Assembly (NCBI RefSeq): GCF_022761015.1 | Contig: NZ_JAKWJQ010000003.1 | Coordinates: forward strand, 62,001-126,000 | From: Humibacter sp. RRB41 | Lineage (GTDB): Bacteria > Actinomycetota > Actinomycetes > Actinomycetales > Microbacteriaceae | Direction: 5' to 3' | DNA: 64,000 nt | Shown: positions 25,560 through 32,688 of the stretch, piece by piece | How positions within the stretch are numbered: the first letter of the stretch is position 1 | Layout: each line of letters starts with the position of its first letter | Notes under the pieces: generated by a model | What the model saw: the letters and a program-made list of their open reading frames with translations, nothing else | The model's database searches: none | What the model was told of the DNA's origin: nothing | Made by a program: the position numbers and the translations under genes

Positions 25560-26186
25560 GTGAACATGACCGCCCCCTCCAACACCATGCGACCAAGCGC
25601 GCTTGGCCTGATCGTCCTCGGCATGCTCATCGAAGAGCCGATGCACGTCTACCGGATGCAGAAGCTCATCAAGGAACGCGGCAAGGCCAAGGTCGTGAAC
25701 GTGCGACAGCGCACCAGCCTGCACCAGATCCTCGACCGGCTCACCGCCCGGGGCCTCGTCGACCACACCACCCAGCGGGATACCTCGGAGAACTACCCTG
25801 AGCGCCGCGTGTACAGCATCACAGCCGCTGGCAGGCAGGTCGCGGTCGACTGGCTGACCGAGATGGTGACCGGACTCCCCGACGAGTTCCCCCAGTTCCC
25901 CGCCGCGCTCTCCGTGCTCACCATGATCGGTCCGGATGCCGCAGCCGGGCTGATCTCGGCCCGAATCATCACTATCGAGACCACGCTGGAGGCGATGCGC
26001 GCCGAACGGGTCGGATTCGAGGACGTCCCGCGCGTCTATCTGCTCGAAGACGAATATCGCACCCGCAACCTTGAGGCCGAGGCCGCCTGGCTTGCTGAAG
26101 TCCTGCAAGACATCCGCGGCGGCGTCCTGACCTGGCAGGCACCAGAGGAGTCTTCGCCCGGCCGTGCAGATGACACGACATGCTGA
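25560..26186 (+). CDS. PadR-family transcriptional regulator
   Basis: About 208 residues. The winged-helix N-terminal domain starts MRPSALGLIVLGMLIEEPMHVYRMQKLIKER and continues RQRTSLHQILDRLTARGLVDHTT with the wing YSITAAGRQVAVDWL; the C-terminal half is helical for dimerisation (PadR subfamily with effector/virulence-type C domain). GTG 25560 follows AGAAGGG by 10 bp; ATG 25566 is equally possible, and the frame is also open from ATG 25539 inside the previous gene. It follows the monooxygenase gene and probably represses from the palindromes at 23568 and 22735, released by the toxic substrate. The ligand is unknown. Confidence 0.9.
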   Translation: MNMTAPSNTMRPSALGLIVLGMLIEEPMHVYRMQKLIKERGKAKVVNVRQRTSLHQILDRLTARGLVDHTTQRDTSENYPERRVYSITAAGRQVAVDWLTEMVTGLPDEFPQFPAALSVLTMIGPDAAAGLISARIITIETTLEAMRAERVGFEDVPRVYLLEDEYRTRNLEAEAAWLAEVLQDIRGGVLTWQAPEESSPGRADDTTC

Positions 26187-26333
26187 CCGGACTTCATCAC
26201 TCACGCTCCGAGTCCGTGATCTGGAGCGGTCGCATCGAAAGTTCTCCGAAGGGGCATGAGTTCATGGGCGCGGTCGTGCAATCGGACAGCGCGGGTTCGC
26301 TCAAATGCCTGTGACGTCGCGAAAGGAGCACAC

Positions 26334-26516
26334 GTGAACCGCGGCGCGACCAATGACGCTGCGGTATGCGCCAGGATGACTGTCCGCCTGGACATTGCTG
26401 ACGACCATTTGCTCGCAACCGCTCTGGATGAACCGTCAGTGATTCGAGCGCTGAACGGACGCAAGACAATCAAAGCCATAGTCCGCGCGCCAAGACTCGT
26501 CAGCCTGGTCGTGTAG
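26334..26516 (+). pseudogene. leuS: Remnant of the leucyl-tRNA synthetase C-terminus
   Basis: A 60-codon frame from GTG 26334, with AAGGAG at 26323-26328. Its last 46 residues, MTVRLDIADDHLLATALDEP followed by a segment ending NGRKTIKAIVRAPRLVSLVV, match the C-terminal tail of actinobacterial LeuRS (VR-R-D pattern, ALxxPxVxRALxGR, IVRAPKLVNxVV). The rest of the enzyme (about 800 residues) is absent from the window, so this is a displaced 3' end, not a working synthetase. The fragment has a plausible ribosome site and may still be translated. Recombination near tRNA-Pro or integration of the accessory genes may have left it here. Confidence 0.7.
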
Positions 26517-26582
26517 TCGGCTGCTCTCTCTGCGGCGCAACGTCGGGGTGCGCCCACCGCTACCGCCGACTGACACACGCGA

Positions 26583-26638
26583 GTTGTGACATGAAGAAGG
26601 GGCCGGTCTTTCGACCGGCCCCTTCTTCATGTCACAAC
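26583..26638. terminator. Strong bidirectional hairpin terminator next to tRNA-Pro
   Basis: Perfect inverted repeat of 26-bp arms (left arm beginning GTTGTGACATGAAG, GC-rich inner part GGGGCCGGTC) around a 4-base loop TTTC. The tRNA-Pro 3' end (minus strand) is one base beyond its right end, so it should terminate tRNA transcription. It also blocks read-through from the left. The arm length is unusual for a simple terminator. Confidence 0.85.
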
Positions 26639-26639
26639 G

Positions 26640-26713
<74 letters not shown>

Positions 26714-26813
26714 ATAGCCCCGAAAGGCCTCCATAAGAATACACGCTGGCCGATGGCCGGACGACCACGATGCGGGCTGTAGGAGCGGGCATCCTGTCGG
26801 CCACGTGTGAGGA

Positions 26814-29159
26814 TCACGGCGGAGTCGTGGTGCCCCCGGTGGATGTTCCGCCGCCGGTCGTGCCCTTGTTCTGCCCGGGCGGATTTGCTCCATTTCCCGG
26901 CTTTCCGGGAGTCGGAGCCGGCGCGGCCGGTGCAGTCGTCTTCGGCTGCGGCGGCGGTGTGTATCTGCCGATCAAGTTCTGGTCGGGGGCGATGAACGGG
27001 GCTCCACCGTAGACCTGGTCGAGCGCCGTCTGGATCTGTTTCACGACCGGGAACTTCGCATTGTTCGCCTGCTGGCCGTTCAGGTAGACATAGTGCAGAT
27101 CAGTATCGAGTGCACCGGATATCAAACCGAGCCACGTGGCCTGAGCCACCTTCGTCGTCGAGGTGATCAGCCAGTTCTCCTGTGCGTAGTCAGTGGTGCC
27201 GGTCTTTCCCATGATCGGAATTCCGTCATACGGGTTCGCCCCGACCGCTGTGCCGTTCGTCAGCACATGTTGGAGCGCCCACGTGACTGTCGCGGCCACA
27301 TTGGACGGTATCGCCTGTTTGCACACGGTCTTCGGCACGGGAAGCGACTTGCCATCATTGTCGACGATCTTGTCGATCGCCACCGGCGTGCATGTCTTGC
27401 CGCCATTGGCGATGCCCGCGTACGCCTCCGCCTGCGTGAGCGGCGAGATGTAGTTGCCACTGCCGATCACCATCGGGGGGTTGATGATCCACGGGTTGCC
27501 GTCGGGCGGGGGCGCTGGGTTCGCCGGGTGCACGCCAAGTGCTTGGGCAGCATTGGAGATGTCGCAGAGGTTGAGCTTCGTCGCCATCATCGCGAATGCC
27601 GTGTTGACCGAGTCCTCAGTCGCCTGCAGCACCGACATGTAGCCGCCCTCGGACGACTCATCGTTCGCGACCGGCCAGACCACGTTGCCGAATCCGTCGC
27701 CGCACGTGGCGAATTCGGATTCGGGGAACGAATGAACGTTGGCATTGACCGTCTCGTTGATGGTGTGGCCCGCCTCGAGCCAGGCGATCAGGTCGTACGG
27801 CTTGAACGACGAACCGACTTGAAAGCCGTTGGACCCTCCGTAATCGCTGTCGGTCGTGTAGTTGACCGCTGTCGTGCCGGCCGGTGCATCAGCGCTGTCG
27901 TTGTACTGCTTGCTTTCGACCATGGTGACGACGCGCCCCGTTCCCACCTCCATGGAGACGTTCGCCCCGCCCAGGTCCAGGCCTGGATAGTCCGGGGGGA
28001 CATAACTGCTGATCGCCGCTTGCGCCACGTTCTGGAGGTCGAGGTTCAGGCTCGTGTAGACGTTGATCCCGCCCTGCTGAAACAGCGCCTCCCGATCGTC
28101 GGTCGTCTTACCGAAAACCGGATTCTCCAAAAGAGTGTGCTCGACGTAGTCGCAGAAGAAGCCGGCGTCGTAGGCGACTGCGCTCGTGCATCCGGACTGC
28201 TTCGGTGTGATCTTCGGCACGATCTTCGTGGCGACCGCCTGCGTGTATTCGGTCTTCGTGATCGAGTGGTTGTGGAGCATCCGGCTCAGCACGTAGTCCC
28301 GGCGATCCTTCGCCGCCGCATACCCGTTCTTCGACGTGTTGTCGAGGGCGTTGTCGCTCGGCTTGATCGACTGGTCGTCGATGCGCAGGTAGTTGGGGTT
28401 GTTCAGAATCGCGATCATGGTCGCGGCCTGAGGCAGTGTCAGGTCTTTCGCGTCGACGTCGAAGTAGTACTCGGCCGCAGCCTGGATACCGTACACCTGC
28501 CCGCCGAACCCGACGATGTTGAGGTAGCTGAGCAGGATCTGGTCTTTGCTGTAGCGCTTGTCGAGCCCGATCGCGTAGCGGATCTCCTGCAGCTTGCGCT
28601 GCACGGTCACTCCGGCGGCATCCTTGTAGCAGGCCTCGAACTTGGCTTGCTGCTTCTTCTGCACGTCGGCCGCCGCATCGGGATCGACCGCATCCTCTTG
28701 ATCGCAACGCTGCACGAGGATGTTCTTCACATACTGCTGCGTGATCGACGACCCGCCCTGCACGTCGTTGCCAGCGGCCGTCGACAGCGCCCCGCGCACT
28801 GTGCCGAACACGTCGATGCCGCCCTCGCTGTAGAACCGAGGATCCTCCGTCGCGACCGCGGCGTCCTTGACGGACTGGGAGATGGCATCCCACGCCACGT
28901 CCTCGCGGTTCTGCGCGTAGAACGTCGCGATGGGCACCTGCTTGCCACCCTTGTTGGCATAGAAAGTGGTCGTCTGATCAAGCGGCTGCGGCGCCAGATA
29001 ATCCGGAAGGCCGTCGAACACGCCCGTGGCGTTGCTGACGGCCAAGGATGTCACGGCGGCCGCCGGCGTGATGGCGGCGACGACGAGAATGCCGGCCACC
29101 GCGCTCATCGCGATGAAGCCTCCGAGAGCCCCCAGAGCCCGACCAGGTGAAGTCACCAT
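26814..29159 (-). CDS. Class A penicillin-binding protein (third of the array)
   Basis: A 781-residue bifunctional peptidoglycan synthase. One N-terminal transmembrane segment (about 8-36) anchors it. The glycosyltransferase (GT51) domain has the catalytic ATEDPRFYSEGGID (Glu105) and QEIRYAIGLDKRYSKDQIL. The transpeptidase domain has SxxK in GSSFKPYDL, SxN in EDSVNTAF and KTG in GKTGTTDY. The tail is rich in Pro, Thr and Gly and lacks PASTA domains. Eight extracytoplasmic cysteines match those of the two neighbouring paralogues. It starts 95 bp after the preceding PBP gene in the same direction and is probably the last gene of that operon. It polymerises and crosslinks the cell wall outside the membrane. 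Confidence 0.93.
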   Translation of the reverse strand: MVTSPGRALGALGGFIAMSAVAGILVVAAITPAAAVTSLAVSNATGVFDGLPDYLAPQPLDQTTTFYANKGGKQVPIATFYAQNREDVAWDAISQSVKDAAVATEDPRFYSEGGIDVFGTVRGALSTAAGNDVQGGSSITQQYVKNILVQRCDQEDAVDPDAAADVQKKQQAKFEACYKDAAGVTVQRKLQEIRYAIGLDKRYSKDQILLSYLNIVGFGGQVYGIQAAAEYYFDVDAKDLTLPQAATMIAILNNPNYLRIDDQSIKPSDNALDNTSKNGYAAAKDRRDYVLSRMLHNHSITKTEYTQAVATKIVPKITPKQSGCTSAVAYDAGFFCDYVEHTLLENPVFGKTTDDREALFQQGGINVYTSLNLDLQNVAQAAISSYVPPDYPGLDLGGANVSMEVGTGRVVTMVESKQYNDSADAPAGTTAVNYTTDSDYGGSNGFQVGSSFKPYDLIAWLEAGHTINETVNANVHSFPESEFATCGDGFGNVVWPVANDESSEGGYMSVLQATEDSVNTAFAMMATKLNLCDISNAAQALGVHPANPAPPPDGNPWIINPPMVIGSGNYISPLTQAEAYAGIANGGKTCTPVAIDKIVDNDGKSLPVPKTVCKQAIPSNVAATVTWALQHVLTNGTAVGANPYDGIPIMGKTGTTDYAQENWLITSTTKVAQATWLGLISGALDTDLHYVYLNGQQANNAKFPVVKQIQTALDQVYGGAPFIAPDQNLIGRYTPPPQPKTTAPAAPAPTPGKPGNGANPPGQNKGTTGGGTSTGGTTTPP

Positions 29160-29254
29160 CCGAGGCTACGCTCGCCCCGGCCGATTCGGACGTGTTGGCT
29201 GCCGGTGTTCGCATTACGGGGCGACGGATGCTCCGAGCACGCGCCTTACGCGGC

Positions 29255-31606
29255 TCAACCGCCCGTCGATGGCGGGTTCGTCGCCGGCGCGCTCGGGGAT
29301 GGCGAGCTTGTCGGTTGCGGGTTCGTCCCGGTGCCCGTGCCAGTTCCGGAGCCCGTCCCCGTACCGGTTCCGTTCGACGTGTCGCCTCCGGTCGTCGAGT
29401 TGTTCTGGGTCGTGGACTCCGACGATCCGTACAACAGCGTGCTCGGCGGCGTGGTGAACTCGCTGCCCCCGTAGTTGCTGTCCAGGGCCTGCAGAATCGT
29501 GCGCGCCGCATAGAACTTGGCGTTCGCCAATTCCGACCCGTTGTAGTCGTAGTACTGCAGGTCATCCGAGCCGGAGATCTGGCCGACCCAGATGGCGTTG
29601 GCCACCTTGGAGCTCGAGGTCACGAGCCAGTTCTGCTCGTAGTTGTCGGTGGTGCCGGTCTTGGCGAGGATCGGCGTGCCGTCATCCGGTTCGGCCCTGG
29701 TCGCCGTGCCGTCGGTGATGACGTGTTCGAGCGTCCACGCCATCGCTGCTGCGACCGTCGCCGGAATGGCCTGGGTACACGTCGACTTCGGAACCGCCAC
29801 GTTCTCGCCGGCGGTGGTCGTGATCTTGTCGATGGCGATGTTGGTGCAGAACATGCCGTTGTTCGCGATGCCGGCGTAGGCGGTGGCCATGGTCAGCGGC
29901 GAGATGTAGTTCGTGCCGATGACCATCGACGGCACGATCTGGAAGGGGTTCGTCTGGGGCGATGCGGAATGCACGCCGAGCGCCTCTGCCACCTTCGCGA
30001 TGTCGCACAGGTCGAGTTGGGTCGCCATCTGCATGAAGGCGGTGTTCACCGATTCCTCTGTCGCGTTGAGCACACTCATCTCACCGCCCTCGGAGGATTC
30101 GTCGTTGTACACCTGGTACGGGCTCCCGCTCAGCTGCCCGCCTTGACACGACGCGGTGAACTCGTCCAAGGGAAAGGAGTATCCGGAGTAGTGCGCGTCG
30201 ATGTCCTCCGTCGCGGTGTGACCGGCCTCGAGCCAGGCTGCGAGGTCGAACGCCTTGAACGCCGATCCGGTCTGGAAGCCGGCCGAGCCCCCGTAGTCGT
30301 AGTCGGTGTTGTAGTTGACCGCGGTGGTGGATGCGTCACCGGTCCCGGCATCGTCGTACGCCTTGTTCTCCACCATCGTGACGATGCGGCCCGTTCCGAC
30401 TTCCACGGAGTCATTCGCTCCACCGATGTCGACGTCGGTATCCGTAGCGGGCACCCACGTGCTCAGCGCGCTCTGCGCGGTGTTCTGCAGGTCGAGGTTG
30501 AGCGTCGTGTAGACATTCAGGCCACCACGCTGGAACTTCAGTTCTCGCTGGTCGGCGGTCTTGCCGAACGTCGGGTCCTGCAGCAGCACGTGCTCGACGT
30601 AGTTGCAGAAGAATCCCGCGTCGTAGGCGACGGCCGACTGGCATCCGGACTGGGTCGACGTGATCTTCGGAGTGATCGGGGTCGCGACCGCCTTCTTGTA
30701 TTGAGTTTCGGTGATCGACTTGTGCACGAGCATCCGTTGCAGCACGTAGTCACGGCGTTCCTTGGTCGCCGCGAAGCCGTCCTTCGAATCGTTGTCCTGT
30801 GCCGACGAATCCGGCTTGATCGCCTGGTCGTCGACGCGCAGGTAGTTCGGGTTGTTGAGGATGGCCACGAGGGTCGCGGACTCGGGCAGCGTGAGCTGAT
30901 CGGCGTCGACGTCGAAGTAGTACTTCGCCGCGGCCTGCACGCCGTAGATCTCACCGCCGAATCCGACGATGTTCAGGTAGGACTGCAGGATATCTTGCTT
31001 GCTGTACTTCTTGCTGAGGCCGACGGCGTAGCGGATCTCCTGGATCTTGCGCGACACCGTCACGCCCGCGGCATCCGCGTAGCACTGCTCGAAGACCTTC
31101 TCCTGCTTGGCCTGCACCTTCGCGGACGCATCGGGATCGACTTGATCCTGCTCGTCGCAGCGCTGAACCAGGATGTTCTTCACGTACTGCTGTGTGATCG
31201 AGGAGCCGCCCTGCACGTCGCTGCCCGACGAGGTCGCGAGTGCGCCACGGATCGTGCCGTAGATGTCGATGCCGCCCTCCGTGTAGAAGCGGGGGTCTTC
31301 GGTGTCGACCGCGGCATCCTTCACGGTCTGTGCGATCTGCTTCCACGAGACGTCTTCGCGGTTCTGCGCGTAGAAGGTGGCGATCGGCACCTCTTTGCCG
31401 CCCTTGGTGGCGTAGAAGGTGCTGGTCTGGTCGAGGGGCTGAAGGGCGAGGTAGTCGGGGAGGCCGTTGAAGGTGTCGGTCGCGTCGCTGACAGCCAGGG
31501 ACGCGACCGCCGCGGTGGGAGTCACCACGGCGGCGACGAGAACTCCGGCAACCGCACTCATCGCGACGAAAGCGCCAAGAGCCCCCAGGATGCGTTTCGA
31601 AGTCAC
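29255..31606 (-). CDS. Class A penicillin-binding protein (second of the array)
   Basis: A 783-residue protein, very similar to the 26814-29159 gene product. The N-terminal membrane anchor is followed by GT51 motifs TEDPRFYTEGGID and QEIRYAVGLSKKYSKQDIL, then transpeptidase motifs SAFK (GSAFKAFDL), SVN (EESVNTAF) and KTG (AKTGTTDN). The C-terminal tail is Ser/Thr/Gly/Pro-rich without PASTA domains. All catalytic residues are intact, so it should be an active enzyme. Shared features with the third copy (QRCD...VDPDA insert, QSGC...DAGFFC segment) show that these two arose from a more recent duplication than the split from the PASTA copy. It follows the metallophosphoesterase gene by 104 bp. 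Confidence 0.93.
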   Translation of the reverse strand: MTSKRILGALGAFVAMSAVAGVLVAAVVTPTAAVASLAVSDATDTFNGLPDYLALQPLDQTSTFYATKGGKEVPIATFYAQNREDVSWKQIAQTVKDAAVDTEDPRFYTEGGIDIYGTIRGALATSSGSDVQGGSSITQQYVKNILVQRCDEQDQVDPDASAKVQAKQEKVFEQCYADAAGVTVSRKIQEIRYAVGLSKKYSKQDILQSYLNIVGFGGEIYGVQAAAKYYFDVDADQLTLPESATLVAILNNPNYLRVDDQAIKPDSSAQDNDSKDGFAATKERRDYVLQRMLVHKSITETQYKKAVATPITPKITSTQSGCQSAVAYDAGFFCNYVEHVLLQDPTFGKTADQRELKFQRGGLNVYTTLNLDLQNTAQSALSTWVPATDTDVDIGGANDSVEVGTGRIVTMVENKAYDDAGTGDASTTAVNYNTDYDYGGSAGFQTGSAFKAFDLAAWLEAGHTATEDIDAHYSGYSFPLDEFTASCQGGQLSGSPYQVYNDESSEGGEMSVLNATEESVNTAFMQMATQLDLCDIAKVAEALGVHSASPQTNPFQIVPSMVIGTNYISPLTMATAYAGIANNGMFCTNIAIDKITTTAGENVAVPKSTCTQAIPATVAAAMAWTLEHVITDGTATRAEPDDGTPILAKTGTTDNYEQNWLVTSSSKVANAIWVGQISGSDDLQYYDYNGSELANAKFYAARTILQALDSNYGGSEFTTPPSTLLYGSSESTTQNNSTTGGDTSNGTGTGTGSGTGTGTGTNPQPTSSPSPSAPATNPPSTGG

Positions 31607-31710
31607 TTGGGAAGGCTAGGTGGCCACTCTGGCCCTATCGTGCACGAAGGCTATGCCTGATTTCAGAATCGGCTGTCGATCTGATCCGAGCGGATGCCCG
31701 TCAGTGCAGG

Positions 31711-32676
31711 TCAGCGCGCGTCGTGCGTGGACTCGCGCGGCACGAGCGTGAGCAGCGTCGCCTCTGGCCGGCACGCGAAACGTACCGGGGAGTAGATCGA
31801 GGTGCCGAGACCCGCGGACACGTTCAGGTAGGCGACTCGCAGCGCGTGCGTCCACATGCTCAGACCCTTCACCTGGCGTCGCGGAATGTCGCAGTTGGTC
31901 ACCAGCGCCCCATATCCCGGTACGCAGACCTGGCCGCCGTGCGTGTGGCCGGCGAAGATCATGCTGGCGCCGTAGGTGACGAAGGAGTCGAGGATGCGTC
32001 GGTACGGAGCGTGCGCGACGCCGATCGACACGGTGGGCGCGTCATCCGACACCTCGGATGCCCGCAGTTCGTCGAGCGCGCCGGTGACGGTGTCGAGGCG
32101 GTCGAAGTTGCGATGCGGGTCATCCACACCGAAGAATTCGAGCCGCGTGCCGTTGACGGTGAGCTCCCCGACGGTGTTGTTCAGGTCGAGCCATCCAAGG
32201 TCGTCGCGGAAGAACCCGGTGAGCTCTCCGGTGTCGAGGTTCGACGGTTTCACGTGCACCGTCGACGGACCGCTGAAGTACTTCATCGGGTTCTTCGGCG
32301 TCGGCCCGTAATAGTCGTTCGACCCGTTCACGAAGACGCCCGGTATGCCGCGGAACGGCTCGAGCGCGTACTCGACGCCCTCGAAACCGCGCTCGTGTCC
32401 GAGGTTGTCACCGGTGTCGACGATCAGATCGGGGGCGAACGCCGCCAGCGAGCGGATCCACTCCTGCTTGTCACGCTGCCAGGGCGCCATGTGCAAGTCG
32501 CTGATGTGCAGCACGCGCATGGGCTTCGCTCCGACCGGCAGCACGGGTGCGCCCACCTGACGCAGTGCGTACCAGCGCCGCTCGACAAGGGATGCCCACA
32601 GCAGCGAGCCCACGGATGCCGCGCCGAGCGCGAGTGCGACCGTTCCGATCGCACTCGCGCCACGTCGCCGGGCCAT
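31711..32676 (-). CDS. Membrane-anchored metallophosphoesterase
   Basis: A 321-residue protein. An N-terminal hydrophobic segment (about 9-30) is followed by the calcineurin-like phosphoesterase core with motifs DLH (HISDLHMAP), GDN (VDTGDNLGH), GSND in place of the usual GNHD, and GHTHGGQ. These residues coordinate a di-metal centre. It starts 12 bp after the PASTA-PBP gene, the same pairing as ponA2-Rv3683 in mycobacteria. The substrate is not known to me; a role with the cell wall or membrane is suggested only by context. Confidence 0.93.
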   Translation of the reverse strand: MARRRGASAIGTVALALGAASVGSLLWASLVERRWYALRQVGAPVLPVGAKPMRVLHISDLHMAPWQRDKQEWIRSLAAFAPDLIVDTGDNLGHERGFEGVEYALEPFRGIPGVFVNGSNDYYGPTPKNPMKYFSGPSTVHVKPSNLDTGELTGFFRDDLGWLDLNNTVGELTVNGTRLEFFGVDDPHRNFDRLDTVTGALDELRASEVSDDAPTVSIGVAHAPYRRILDSFVTYGASMIFAGHTHGGQVCVPGYGALVTNCDIPRRQVKGLSMWTHALRVAYLNVSAGLGTSIYSPVRFACRPEATLLTLVPRESTHDAR

Positions 32677-32688
32677 CAGGCGTCGCCC

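Noticed and set aside
27093-31660. Very long + strand frames opposite the PBP genes
   Set aside because: They mirror the PBP genes on the other strand (Arg/His/Val/Asp-rich translations) and have no ribosome sites or families.
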